Positions 10,969 to 20,161 of a stretch of DNA of 64,000 nt are shown in pieces. The DNA comes from Legionella moravica DSM 19234. Lineage in GTDB: Bacteria; Pseudomonadota; Gammaproteobacteria; Legionellales; Legionellaceae. Within the stretch, counting starts at the first letter, position 1. Every line of letters starts with the position of its first letter. The stretch is taken from positions 186,001 to 250,000 of the forward strand of contig NZ_AUHS01000003.1 of the NCBI RefSeq assembly GCF_000423305.1, in the 5' to 3' direction. Below the pieces are notes generated by a model. That model was not told the origin of the DNA. It saw only the letters and a list, made by a program, of their open reading frames with translations, and searched no databases. The translations under genes and the position numbers were made by a program.

Positions 10969-12513
10969 CTACCACAAGGAATAATTTCCATCGGTTTTGG
11001 ATTGACTGACCATATACTTGATTGCCTCTATCACTTCATCTGTAGTGCATTGATCGCAACCACCATTTTTAACATGGTCTTTGCCCTTAACCGTATTTTC
11101 TATTAAAACATCCATATTTTTGGCAATTAAAGGTGCCCAGGCCTGTTTATCACCAATTTTAGGAGCACCCAATTTACCGTCATTATGACAAACGGCACAA
11201 TTTTCATTGTATATATTCTCACCGCTTGCAGGATACTTTTCGGCACCACCCGCTTTCAAATCAATCCATTGAGCACGAGTCAGGGATTCATTTAATATAT
11301 AATCCACAGAGGAGATTATATCGTTGTCAGAACAGGTGACACAGGCTCCTTTAACAGGCATCGAGTTAAAACCATGGATCACATGCCGATACAAGCCTGT
11401 TAATCCACTGCTTTTCAACCTCATATACCAGTTTGCGGAATCACCAATTACTGGCGCACTCATCTTGCTATCCTGATGACATATAATGCACGCTTTCAGG
11501 TAAACCTGTTTTCCTCGCGCCAGAGTTGGAGGCATATCTGAAGGGGATACTCCGTAAAGCTCTTCACTTTCTACAGTCTTCAGATAAGTCGCAATAGCCA
11601 ACCGGTCTGCATCTGTCAAATGACTTAAGCTGTTGTGGTTTACTTCAGCCATTGGCCCGGCAACGGGTCCTGCGTTATTAATCAGCTCATTGTTTTTAAA
11701 CACATCAGCAACCTGATCATGTGTGGCGGACTCCAATCCGTACTTGGTAATATTAGGAGCCCAGTAGCCGTCAATGAAACTACCTGTCAGATAATATCTG
11801 TTTTTGGGTGCTCCAAATACATTAAGTGGGGTATGACACATGCTGCAATGACCCAGTGTATCCACTATATATTTCCCGCGATTCCATTCAGGTGACTTAT
11901 CTGCCTGGTACTCGATAGAGTTCTCTTCCGGGAAGAAAAACAGAATATTCCACCCCCACAAAGAGAATCGTGCACCGGGCACTCCAAATGGAAAAGGCAA
12001 ATCTTTATTTTTCTGATTTATGGCGGGAATACTCATAAAATAAGCATATAAAGCGCGAGCATCATCATCCGTCATTTTGGAAAAATAAATGTAGGGAAAT
12101 ACAGGAAAATAGTTTCTTCCCTTTGGATCCCTGCCATCTTTAAGGGCTCGGATGAAATCTTGCTCAGTCCAGTTACCAATTCCAGTCTCTTTGTCTGGTG
12201 TTATATTAGGACTATAAAAAGTTCCAAAAGGTGTTTCTAAAGGAAGTCCGCCTGCATAAGCACCAGTTCCGCCTTTAACATCAGTATGGCAAGCGATGCA
12301 ATCACCCATCTTTGCCAAATATTCACCGCGTTTTATCAATTCCTGCTGTGCGCCAGTTGCAGGAGCAGTAGGAGGATAGCTCGGATAAAAACCATCAATT
12401 AATGGTTCGATGGGTTTATTAGAAGCATCTTCAGCTTGTACTGTTTGGCCCATAACGCTGAGCATTGCGAATGATACAGCAACTATAAACTTTTTTCTAA
12501 ACAAAGAGCCCAC
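10969..12513 (-). CDS. Four-heme periplasmic cytochrome c with two c5-type C-terminal domains
   Basis: The 514-residue protein has a signal peptide (ending near VQA-ED) and four CxxCH heme sites: DCIACH, HCSMCH, ACIICH and NCAVCH. The N-terminal half resembles the cytochrome subunit of alcohol or gluconate dehydrogenases. Each of the last two heme domains ends with a non-heme C-x-x-C pair (ACVTCS and GCDQCT), the disulfide typical of cytochrome c5. It is probably an electron carrier feeding the adjacent caa3 oxidase, as inferred from gene order. It starts with GTG after a strong GGAGG. It could alternatively serve a dehydrogenase encoded elsewhere. Confidence 0.88.
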   Translation of the reverse strand: MGSLFRKKFIVAVSFAMLSVMGQTVQAEDASNKPIEPLIDGFYPSYPPTAPATGAQQELIKRGEYLAKMGDCIACHTDVKGGTGAYAGGLPLETPFGTFYSPNITPDKETGIGNWTEQDFIRALKDGRDPKGRNYFPVFPYIYFSKMTDDDARALYAYFMSIPAINQKNKDLPFPFGVPGARFSLWGWNILFFFPEENSIEYQADKSPEWNRGKYIVDTLGHCSMCHTPLNVFGAPKNRYYLTGSFIDGYWAPNITKYGLESATHDQVADVFKNNELINNAGPVAGPMAEVNHNSLSHLTDADRLAIATYLKTVESEELYGVSPSDMPPTLARGKQVYLKACIICHQDSKMSAPVIGDSANWYMRLKSSGLTGLYRHVIHGFNSMPVKGACVTCSDNDIISSVDYILNESLTRAQWIDLKAGGAEKYPASGENIYNENCAVCHNDGKLGAPKIGDKQAWAPLIAKNMDVLIENTVKGKDHVKNGGCDQCTTDEVIEAIKYMVSQSKTDGNYSLW

Positions 12514-12575
12514 GCTCCCTCCTATTTGTTCTTATTTTGCATGCTTCTCTTGAGGAGACAGAATAAATGTCGCAT

Positions 12576-12603
12576 TTTATACTTCTCTGTAGCCAAGATG
12601 CAA
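12576..12603 (-). promoter_or_regulatory. Candidate promoter of the cytochrome/caa3 oxidase cluster
   Basis: On the minus strand TTGCAT and TATAAA are separated by 16 bases, about 60 bases upstream of the GTG start of the four-heme cytochrome. The same TTGCAT-N16 arrangement occurs upstream of the cystathionine beta-synthase gene. Confidence 0.45.
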
Positions 12604-12730
12604 TGTATTCAGGTTGTTAAATGGCCCTTTTATTCAGTTAAGGCTAAGGTGTAAATTGACCTGCATATCACCACTTAACCAAGATGAGCAAAAACAAGCC
12701 ACGCAATGAATCAGCCCCGGCAAATAACTG

Positions 12731-12760
12731 CTAACAGAATACCTACTTCACTGTTATAAT
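12731..12760 (+). promoter_or_regulatory. Candidate promoter of the Rieske protein gene
   Basis: CTAACA and a perfect TATAAT are separated by 18 bases. The -10 ends 30 bases before the ATG. Confidence 0.5.
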
Positions 12761-12790
12761 GACCATTTTTTTAAAACAAGGAATCTCATC

Positions 12791-13144
12791 ATGGCATTCA
12801 AACCAGCAATGGAACTGGCGAAGTTACAGCAAGAAAATCGACACGTGGCTACAATTGATGGCCAAAAAATACTATTAATCTGGCACAATGAACAAGTTCA
12901 TGCAATCCAGTCACAATGTCCTCATCTGAAACTGCCTTTAACCAAAGGCACCATTACTGAAGATTGTGCCATAATCTGTCCATTTCACAAGAGCGAATTT
13001 GATTTAAATACTGGTGAAGCCAAATGTTGGTCTCCATGGCCCCCTGTCGTGGGCTCGTTGTTAGGAAAAATTTCAAAAGAAAAAAATTTGAAAGTATATC
13101 CTACTCGGATCGAAAACGGGCAAATAATGATCAACATGTCATGA
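12791..13144 (+). CDS. Rieske [2Fe-2S] ferredoxin-like protein
   Basis: The 117-residue protein is a single Rieske domain with cluster ligands Cys43-x-His45 (QCPHLKLPL) and Cys63-x-x-His66 (CPFHKSEF). This size and spacing match the small soluble Rieske proteins related to NirD and dioxygenase ferredoxins, not the membrane-bound bc1 subunit. No oxygenase or nitrite reductase is adjacent, so its redox partner is unknown. AAGGA lies eight bases upstream of the ATG. Confidence 0.9.
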   Translation: MAFKPAMELAKLQQENRHVATIDGQKILLIWHNEQVHAIQSQCPHLKLPLTKGTITEDCAIICPFHKSEFDLNTGEAKCWSPWPPVVGSLLGKISKEKNLKVYPTRIENGQIMINMS

Positions 13145-13197
13145 CTAATCAGTACAATTTATTGCATCGACTATAAAAGTCCATTGAGGAGCGCGGG

Positions 13198-14238
13198 ATG
13201 AGAATTTTGAATGTGATGTTTTCCAAAGCAAACGGAGGACTTGAACAAGCATTTTTAAACTATACCCCCGCTCTTACCATGCAGGGCAACACAGTCATTC
13301 CCGTGATTCACCCTAAAGCTGAAATTAAAAACAATTGCCCCCCAGAGCATTTAACAACAATTCACAACTTCAATCAGCATGACTTTGTTGCTGTCTATAG
13401 ACTAAGACAACTCATTAAACGTGAACATCCGGACTGTATCATTACTCACAGCTATCGAGCTGCTTATTTACTCAAAAAAACCAGGACAAAAGTTCCAAAA
13501 ATTGCAGTGTGCCATGTTCGAGGTCACTACGATTTTGGAACGGATGCGATCATCGCAATTACCGAGCACATGCGGCAAGAGATTATCAATTCAGGAGTAC
13601 CGGCAAATACCGTTTATACAGTGCCTAACATGGTTCATATTCCTGAGGAACTAACCTTCAAAGAACCCAAAGAATTCACCATACCCACTATTGGAGTTTG
13701 TGCTCGACTAGCAAAAATTAAAGGAGTCGATATTTTTATCGAAGCTCTGGCTGAGTTAAAAAAACGAAACGTTGCCTTCAAGGCTAAAATTGCAGGTGAT
13801 GGCAAAGACAAAGAGCAATGCATTCAATTAATAAACCATCATGGATTAACTGATGACATTGAATTATTAGGCTGGATAGAAGACAGGCACTCTTTTTACA
13901 AGAGCCTCGATATTTTTTGTCTTCCCTCTCGCGAAGAAGCATTTGGGCTGGTCGTATTGGAAAGCATGATGCATTCTTTGCCCATGGTGCTAAGCAGGTT
14001 ATCTGGCCCCTTAGAAATTGTGGGGGATTCGCAAAGTGCGCTCATGGTGCCACCTGAAGATCCCATCAGCATGGCCGATGCGTTGGAACGCGTAATCACC
14101 GAGAAGCATCTGGCAAGGCAGCTGGCATATAATGCCTATCAACGTGTACAACACTATTCCAACAGCATCGTAGCTCCCATACTCCATAATGTATTAGAAT
14201 CTGTGTGCCGAAACTACCATAAAAGTTACTCTAAGTGA
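13198..14238 (+). CDS. Glycosyltransferase, GT-B fold, family 4 type
   Basis: The 346-residue protein has the two-domain layout of retaining GT4 enzymes: an N-terminal acceptor domain starting RILNVMFSKANGGLEQ, with the Gly-Gly loop of the family, and a C-terminal nucleotide-sugar domain with the E-x7-E motif in SREEAFGLVVLESM. Such enzymes act in LPS, capsule or glycolipid assembly. It lies 53 bases after the Rieske gene on the same strand, with GGAG six bases before the ATG. No polysaccharide locus surrounds it, so the substrate is unknown. Confidence 0.9.
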   Translation: MRILNVMFSKANGGLEQAFLNYTPALTMQGNTVIPVIHPKAEIKNNCPPEHLTTIHNFNQHDFVAVYRLRQLIKREHPDCIITHSYRAAYLLKKTRTKVPKIAVCHVRGHYDFGTDAIIAITEHMRQEIINSGVPANTVYTVPNMVHIPEELTFKEPKEFTIPTIGVCARLAKIKGVDIFIEALAELKKRNVAFKAKIAGDGKDKEQCIQLINHHGLTDDIELLGWIEDRHSFYKSLDIFCLPSREEAFGLVVLESMMHSLPMVLSRLSGPLEIVGDSQSALMVPPEDPISMADALERVITEKHLARQLAYNAYQRVQHYSNSIVAPILHNVLESVCRNYHKSYSK

Positions 14239-14373
14239 GGCATCTGACTCTTGGTCACCAATAGGGAATCTTAGGGAATTATGCACGTAGATTACTCCAA
14301 ATACCTCATACTCGCTATTGAGTTCCAATAATTGACTGTGCCACATTAATAAACTTATAGTTCAAAATTAATT

Positions 14374-14411
14374 CACTCAAGCGAGTGCAATTGATAAATT
14401 TATGATATAAT
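14374..14411 (+). promoter_or_regulatory. Candidate promoter of the LysE-type exporter with a palindrome at the -35
   Basis: A perfect TATAAT lies at 14406-14411. The -35 position is occupied not by a consensus hexamer but by the palindrome CACTC-AAGC-GAGTG (14374-14387), which would suit a promoter needing an activator. Confidence 0.4.
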
Positions 14412-14445
14412 CGTCAGCCTTTTAATCCTGTTCTTGCTTTATATT

Positions 14446-15051
14446 ATGTTTGTATATTTTAATGGCTTGCTTTTGGGCTTATCGTTGATCATGGCTCTGG
14501 GACCTCAGAATGTTTTTCTGATCAAACAAGGTGCGCGCCGGAATCATGCCACATTATCCGCTGCCGTATGTTTTATCTGTGATATTATTCTAGCCTGTGC
14601 CAGTGTTGCGGGCCTGCATCAAATACTATTAGCTCACCCTACTCTGAAAATTTGGCTGGTTTGGTTTGGTACTGCATTTCTACTTTATTATGCAATAAAA
14701 GCCTTTCGAAGTGCGTTCACCCATCATAAAAAAGAATCAGACAAGGCACATCAACCTCATAACAGAGTTCAGATTGTCCTTTTTGCCTTGGGCTTCAGTT
14801 TATTGAATCCCCATGCCATTATCGATACGCTGGTCATTATCGGCAGTGGCAGCAGCCAATTTCCCCATAATAAGATGGCCTTTTTATTGGGAGTCATCTC
14901 TTCAAGCTTATTGTGGTTCAGTTCACTAACCGTTACAACGCGTTATTTTTCCAATATATTGACCAAGACTACTGTATGGCAAGCAATTGAATTGTTCAGT
15001 GGGGTATTAATGACCTTTATTGGAATTAAACTGGCATTAAGTAGTTTTTAA
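14446..15051 (+). CDS. LysE/ArgO family amino-acid exporter
   Basis: This is an inner-membrane protein of about 200 residues with six predicted helices and the family motif LGPQNVFLIKQG near the N-terminus, as in the basic amino-acid exporters LysE and ArgO. Known members export lysine, arginine or related compounds; the substrate here is inferred only from the family. The ATG at 14446 gives the usual N-terminus; no SD sequence is visible for it or for the TTG at 14434. It converges on the DUF1295 gene. Confidence 0.88.
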   Translation: MFVYFNGLLLGLSLIMALGPQNVFLIKQGARRNHATLSAAVCFICDIILACASVAGLHQILLAHPTLKIWLVWFGTAFLLYYAIKAFRSAFTHHKKESDKAHQPHNRVQIVLFALGFSLLNPHAIIDTLVIIGSGSSQFPHNKMAFLLGVISSSLLWFSSLTVTTRYFSNILTKTTVWQAIELFSGVLMTFIGIKLALSSF

Positions 15052-15274
15052 AGGGGAAAATAGAAAGGGCCAATCAGTGTGTCGCCAATTGACCCAGTGG
15101 AATGACACATAGCAAGTCCAACCTCGCAAACTGAATATCTCATATTATACCCAATAATGTCAATATTTTTACGTTATTTGCCGAATTTGGTTGATGGGTC
15201 AATTTAAAAAGTCCTTTTACAAAGAGGCCGAAGACTCTCCGCTCACCATATCAATCCGTTGTACCATTTACTGA

Positions 15275-16030
15275 TTATTTTAAACGCGGAAAAAACATCG
15301 GCGTCGTTTTCTGGTAATCAATATAAGCCTGCCCTCTTGATTCTATCGATCCCTTTTCAGTCATTGGGCCTGTGATTTGGGTCATGATCAAATATAGGGT
15401 TAATGGTGAGAGCAATCCAATAAAGCCGCTGCTGTATGCCAATCCAAACAATGAAAATCCACACCACACCAACCATTCAAAAAAGTAATTCGGATGTCTG
15501 GAATAATACCAAAGGCCTATATTACATAAGGCTCCTGAAGGTGCTCTTTTATATTGTTGCAGTTGCAAATCCGCTATAGTCTCGCCAACCAAACCTGTAA
15601 TAGCGAGCAGGAACCCTAAATAATCAAAAATACTCAGACTAGCCACGCCTGCAATACCACAGAAATACCATGGGATAGCAATTAGAGTAATCAATAAACC
15701 TTGTATCTGAAAATTAAGGAAAAAGCCCAGTGGCTTGGCTATTTTCCAATGATTACTTAATCGAATGTAACGTGGGTCAACATGCCCTATCCTGATTCGT
15801 GTGTACCAAAGATAGAACCCCAAACGCCCTCCCCACAAAGCAAGTACTGCTCCTAATATCAGGGCACGAGTCGAAAAGGGATTGGCAAACAAATAGACAA
15901 GACCGCTTATAGTTAAGCCTGTAGCCCAACCAACATCTACTATTGAAGGATTTTTCAAATATCGATACAAACACCAAATCAGACACATATGAAGAAACAC
16001 AATACAATAGACAAGGAGAAGCAGTTTCAT
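15275..16030 (-). CDS. DUF1295 membrane protein (steroid 5-alpha-reductase-like)
   Basis: The 251-residue protein has about seven transmembrane helices. The C-terminal segment with YSRHPNYFFEWLVW matches the conserved core of DUF1295 and of steroid reductase/isoprenylcysteine methyltransferase-like proteins, where it binds a cofactor. Bacterial substrates are unknown. It is 16 bases downstream of the fatty-acid-kinase fusion on the same strand, so a lipid-related role is plausible but inferred. Confidence 0.85.
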   Translation of the reverse strand: MKLLLLVYCIVFLHMCLIWCLYRYLKNPSIVDVGWATGLTISGLVYLFANPFSTRALILGAVLALWGGRLGFYLWYTRIRIGHVDPRYIRLSNHWKIAKPLGFFLNFQIQGLLITLIAIPWYFCGIAGVASLSIFDYLGFLLAITGLVGETIADLQLQQYKRAPSGALCNIGLWYYSRHPNYFFEWLVWCGFSLFGLAYSSGFIGLLSPLTLYLIMTQITGPMTEKGSIESRGQAYIDYQKTTPMFFPRLK

Positions 16031-16046
16031 AAAATTAATTCCCGAT

Positions 16047-17819
16047 TTATTTCATCATGAATGCCAGAGCGACACTTCCTTTTCCAGCATGAAGCCCCAA
16101 AGCAGTTGAAGCGGATTCGATAAATGCAGGGGGTTGTCCAAAAGCTTCTGTGGTTAACTGAGCAAATGATTTAGCTTTGTCAGGTACTCCTGCATGCACC
16201 AAACCATAGGACTCCAATTGCTGATCTTCGCGCAGAGAATCTACATGACGAATCAATTTAGTTAATGCTTTAGTTTCACTAAAAGCCTTATCAAACATTG
16301 CTGCCTTTCCAGAGCTATTCAGGCGAATAATGGGTTTTATTTGGGCTAGTTGAGCGATACGACCACTTAGCCTGCCAATTCTTCCACTACGAATTAGTGA
16401 TTCAAACTGCGACACATACACTACCTGTTCTATTTTAGGTATTTTTAGAATCAATTCCTTTTTTATTGCTTCGATAGGTAATCCAGAAGCAACTAATTGA
16501 GCGGCAAAGCTGACCAGTAATCCTAACCCACCGGATGTCTGACAAGAGTTCACCACATGCACATTATTTAAACGGTCAGTCGCCTTGATTATTGCATCGT
16601 GTGTACCACTTAAACCTTGTGAAATAGGCAAAACAAGTACATGCTCGTATTGGTTAGATAAATGCACCAGTTGCTCTTCGATGAGTGCTGGCGATGGAAA
16701 CGATGTTTTTGGATAGGTTTTAAGATTGCTTAAATGATCATAGAACGTTTCCTGGTTGAGGCAGATTCTATCCAATAAATTATGACCATCCAGATGTATG
16801 TTTAACTGGATAATATGAATTTGATTCTCGTCCAGTACGGATTGAGGGATATCAGCGCTTGAATCCGTCACTAAAGCTATCGGGTATTTACGTTGATGTA
16901 TCATTTGAAATTGGCGTAACATATCCTGAGCTTTAGCATGAGTAATCGTACCCGAATTAAAGAGGGATTCAAAAACCACTGCCGGTTTTGTGCAATGGAC
17001 ATGAAATCGGCATAAATTAGCATTTCCGCTGCTTACAACGCTATCGCCAAATTGTTCTAATTGATTTGCGATTGAAGTTCTATCAATGAATTCCCCTGAA
17101 AGGGTAATTTCAGTACAATATCGTTGTTCTGGGATACTGCCTTTGTCTGGCAGTTCATGATTAGCTTTTAAACAGTCTTCCTGATGATGAGTACGATTTA
17201 TCTCGCGAGGATTGCTTAGATAATCTGCAAAACCATGAATAAAATGGTAAAATCCTAAAGCTCCAGCATCTACAACTTGAGCATCTTTTAAAACAGGTAG
17301 CGTATTTGCTGTGCTTTGAAGCGCTTGACTCACATCGGATAAGCTGTGTTGCATTAACTTTTTGAAGCAAATGAAATCCTGTGCTACTTTACTGATGCTG
17401 GTCGACCAGGCATCGATTACAGTAATAATGGTACCTTCTACTGGATGAAGAATAGCCGATCGGACGCTTTGACTAGCTTGTGTAATTAATCTGGAGAACG
17501 TTATCGTATCAATATGTTCCGAGTTTAATTGAGTTTCAGTAAGCCCATTAAAAAACTGAGAGAAGATCATCCCTGAATTACCGCGAGCGCCAATAAGGGC
17601 GGAGTCTGCCAAGGATTTAAACGTTTCCTGCAGCGTGTGTTGAGAGGAGGAATGCGTGATGACTGATAATGCGGTAGCAGACATATTATCGCCAGTATCT
17701 CCATCAGCTACAGGAAACAGATTAATGGCATTAAGATTCTCTCGATTGGAAATTATAGAGTCACATGCCGTTAAAAATGCTGAATGGATGGTTTTTGCAT
17801 CAAGATGATGAATTTCCAT
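16047..17819 (-). CDS. Fused fatty-acid kinase: FakA-like (DhaL plus middle domain) and FakB/DegV-like
   Basis: The 590-residue chain begins with a DhaL/DAK phosphatase-like kinase domain (about 1-200) whose VADGDTGDNM holds the Mg-ATP aspartates Asp39, Asp41 and Asp44. It continues with a region (about 225-305) resembling the FakA middle domain, including FHVHCTKP with His273 and His275. It ends with a DegV fatty-acid-binding domain (about 308-590; VTDSSADIP and the GLSGT segment). In Firmicutes FakA and FakB are separate proteins that together make acyl phosphate from exogenous fatty acid. Here kinase and acyl carrier are in one chain. Function is inferred from domains. Confidence 0.87.
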   Translation of the reverse strand: MEIHHLDAKTIHSAFLTACDSIISNRENLNAINLFPVADGDTGDNMSATALSVITHSSSQHTLQETFKSLADSALIGARGNSGMIFSQFFNGLTETQLNSEHIDTITFSRLITQASQSVRSAILHPVEGTIITVIDAWSTSISKVAQDFICFKKLMQHSLSDVSQALQSTANTLPVLKDAQVVDAGALGFYHFIHGFADYLSNPREINRTHHQEDCLKANHELPDKGSIPEQRYCTEITLSGEFIDRTSIANQLEQFGDSVVSSGNANLCRFHVHCTKPAVVFESLFNSGTITHAKAQDMLRQFQMIHQRKYPIALVTDSSADIPQSVLDENQIHIIQLNIHLDGHNLLDRICLNQETFYDHLSNLKTYPKTSFPSPALIEEQLVHLSNQYEHVLVLPISQGLSGTHDAIIKATDRLNNVHVVNSCQTSGGLGLLVSFAAQLVASGLPIEAIKKELILKIPKIEQVVYVSQFESLIRSGRIGRLSGRIAQLAQIKPIIRLNSSGKAAMFDKAFSETKALTKLIRHVDSLREDQQLESYGLVHAGVPDKAKSFAQLTTEAFGQPPAFIESASTALGLHAGKGSVALAFMMK

Positions 17820-17970
17820 AGCTGCTATTTTTTGATTAATGGTCTATCTTATTAGAATACACATATAAGTTATTAATTTAAAAGAGTGATTTATTTAAAA
17901 TTTAAAGATAAACAAAAACAGGTCGAAATTTAAAACCAATAAACAACAATTATAAACCAGGGGAAGAGCT

Positions 17971-18933
17971 ATGAAAAAGTGGGGGCTCACGATAATAGCA
18001 GTGATGCTATTCAATCAAGTTGCTTTTGCAAATCAAAATTGGAATGATTGGGTTGCGGGGGTTAGAGAGGAAGCCTTACAACAGGGTATCGCTCCCAAAG
18101 TCTTTGATGAAGCGTTTGCTGGTATTAAAGAACCCAGCCGTCAAATTAAAGGATTTATGCATTCACAACCGGAACATCGATTAACGTTTACAAAATACCT
18201 AAATACTCGCGCTGATAATTACAGAATTGCGATAGGACGCAAAGAATATAAAAAAAATAAAGAGGTATTGGACGAAGTTGCCAAACAGTATGGCGTCAAT
18301 CCTTGCTTTATTGTGTCATTCTGGGGGATGGAAACCAGCTATGGCACGTATATGGGAAATTTCCCTGTCATCAAGGCTTTGGCTACTTTGGCTTATGATT
18401 CAAAACGCAAAGATTTTTTCCGCAAAGAGCTTATGCTGGCCTTGCACATTCTTAATGATGGTCATGTCAGTCTGGCTGATTTTAAAGGCGAATGGGCGGG
18501 TGCCTCTGGCCAACCCCAATTCCTGCCATCCAGTTGGGTAAAATATGCGGTTGACTACGATGGCGACGGACGCAAGGATATTTGGAAAAGCAAGCCTGAT
18601 GTATTTGCATCCATTGCGAACTATATGAAACAAAATGGATGGCAAACGGGTGAGCCCTGGGCAATACAAGTTAAATTGCCCGCTAAATTTGATATGAAAA
18701 TGGAAGGAAAAACAATAGTCAAACCCGTGAGTGAATGGAATGAATTAGGCGTTCGTACTGAAAGTGGGCATCCATTACCGTATCAAGAATTGCAAGCCAG
18801 TATCGTTCAGCCCTATGGCGGACCGACATTTTTAGCATTTTCCAATTATAAGATGATATTGCGTTATAACAATTCAATCTATTATGCAGGTGCTATAGGA
18901 TATATGGCAGATAAAATCTGTCAGGCTCAATAA
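17971..18933 (+). CDS. mltB: Lytic murein transglycosylase B (GH103 family)
   Basis: This is a periplasmic enzyme that cleaves the MurNAc-GlcNAc bond of peptidoglycan and forms 1,6-anhydro-MurNAc. The 320-residue protein has a signal peptide ending QVAFA-NQ, the SLT_2 catalytic segment FWGMETSYGTYMGNFPV with Glu121, and the conserved GEWAGASGQPQFLPSSW motif. No lipobox cysteine is present, so it should be soluble periplasmic, unlike the E. coli lipoprotein MltB. A strong terminator follows. Confidence 0.93.
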   Translation: MKKWGLTIIAVMLFNQVAFANQNWNDWVAGVREEALQQGIAPKVFDEAFAGIKEPSRQIKGFMHSQPEHRLTFTKYLNTRADNYRIAIGRKEYKKNKEVLDEVAKQYGVNPCFIVSFWGMETSYGTYMGNFPVIKALATLAYDSKRKDFFRKELMLALHILNDGHVSLADFKGEWAGASGQPQFLPSSWVKYAVDYDGDGRKDIWKSKPDVFASIANYMKQNGWQTGEPWAIQVKLPAKFDMKMEGKTIVKPVSEWNELGVRTESGHPLPYQELQASIVQPYGGPTFLAFSNYKMILRYNNSIYYAGAIGYMADKICQAQ

Positions 18934-18969
18934 TTCTGCTCAGTCCCAAAACGTGAAAAACGTTCAAAA

Positions 18970-19006
18970 AACCGGGTATGGACGACGTCTTAACCCGGTT
19001 TTTTTT
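18970..19006 (+). terminator. Intrinsic terminator of mltB
   Basis: AACCGGGT (18970-18977) pairs perfectly with ACCCGGTT (18993-19000), followed by a run of T. It is the clearest intrinsic terminator on the plus strand of the window. Confidence 0.88.
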
Positions 19007-19077
19007 GAAACTAAATCATTGTATCTGTCACCATCTGATCTATATTAAATGAGGGGGCTCAAGAGCATCGGCGTACA

Positions 19078-19097
19078 TCATCCCGAATGAAATGAAC
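19078..19097 (+). repeat. Weak dispersed-repeat copy upstream of msrBA
   Basis: TCATCCCGAATGAAATGAAC resembles the copies at 39139 and 60662 over about 20 positions; it is the most degenerate of the three. Confidence 0.25.
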
Positions 19098-19220
19098 GCC
19101 TCCAGAATGAAATATTGTACCTGCATTTGAAGATCTCTCACTGCATTGAGTGATGACGAAACTTCTGGTTTTTTTGAGGCATTACCTCAATATCAGATAA
19201 ATTTTTTAAGGATGCATAAA

Positions 19221-20102
19221 GTGAATGAATATCTTGATAAAACGGCCAGCCTGCCCCCTGAGGTACAACGCATTGTATGCAACAAAGCAACGGAATACCC
19301 GCATACCGGTCAATACAATAAAGTGAATAGCCATGGGACTTATTTGTGTCGGCGTTGCGGATTGGCATTATTTCGAGGAATCAGTCAATTCAGTTCAGGA
19401 TGTGGTTGGCCAAGTTTTGACGATAACATAGCTCATGCAGTGAAACAGGTGCCAGACAGAGACGGCATGCGTACTGAAATAGTCTGTTCACGTTGTGCTG
19501 CTCATTTAGGACACGTATTTACAGGAGAGTCCTTTACTCATAAAAACCTACGCCATTGCGTCAATTCAGCGTCGTTGGATTTTGTAAATGACAGGCAGGT
19601 CATGGATAGTGAAGAAGCTCTGGTAGCTGGAGGGTGCTTTTGGGGAGTAGATCATTTTTTAAAGCAAATTCCTGGTGTATTAAAAGTTGAATCAGGCTAT
19701 AGCGGAGGTCATATCCTGAATCCCAGTTACGATGAAATCTGCCGAGGAAACACTGGGCATTATGAAACGGTACGAGTAATTTATGATCCTGCCAGAGTGG
19801 ATTATTATCAGGTTATTAAACGCTTTTTTGAAATACACGACCCCACTCAGAGAACAGGTCAAGGGCCAGATTTGGGTCAACAATATCAAAGCGCTGTCTT
19901 TTATTACAATCCCGAACAGCAACAGCAAGCTAAGTCTTTAATACAAAAATTACAAAATAAGGGATTTCAGGTTGCAACGAAATTACTGGAGGCTCAAACT
20001 TTTTGGCCGGCGGAAGATTATCATCAGGATTATTATCTGAAACATCAAAAAGCACCTTACTGCCATAAACCGATCAATCGTTTTGACGATGAATCATTAT
20101 GA
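19221..20102 (+). CDS. msrBA: Methionine sulfoxide reductase MsrB-MsrA fusion
   Basis: This enzyme repairs both epimers of methionine sulfoxide. The N-terminal MsrB domain has the zinc-site cysteines (CRRC and CSRC), GCGWPSF and the catalytic cysteine in RHCVNSASL. The C-terminal MsrA domain has the catalytic GCFWGVD and the GYSGG and HYETVRV segments. The order B-then-A is the less common one; Neisseria PilB also has B fused to A but in the order A-B. No signal peptide is seen, so it is cytoplasmic. I prefer the GTG at 19221 because AAGGA lies eight bases upstream; ATG 19212 overlaps that SD sequence. Confidence 0.93.
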   Translation: MNEYLDKTASLPPEVQRIVCNKATEYPHTGQYNKVNSHGTYLCRRCGLALFRGISQFSSGCGWPSFDDNIAHAVKQVPDRDGMRTEIVCSRCAAHLGHVFTGESFTHKNLRHCVNSASLDFVNDRQVMDSEEALVAGGCFWGVDHFLKQIPGVLKVESGYSGGHILNPSYDEICRGNTGHYETVRVIYDPARVDYYQVIKRFFEIHDPTQRTGQGPDLGQQYQSAVFYYNPEQQQQAKSLIQKLQNKGFQVATKLLEAQTFWPAEDYHQDYYLKHQKAPYCHKPINRFDDESL

Positions 20103-20116
20103 ATGCTGAATGGAAC

Positions 20117-20148
20117 ATCCATTGAACAGAGATTTCTGCTCAATGGAT
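20117..20148. terminator. Hairpin between convergent msrBA and the coiled-coil gene
   Basis: ATCCATTGA (20117-20125) pairs perfectly with TCAATGGAT (20140-20148). An inner CAGA/TCTG stem extends it to 13 bp with one mismatch and a 4-base loop. It sits between two convergent genes and lacks a U-tract, so bidirectional termination is inferred from position. Confidence 0.55.
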
Positions 20149-20161
20149 TTCAATAAACCAG

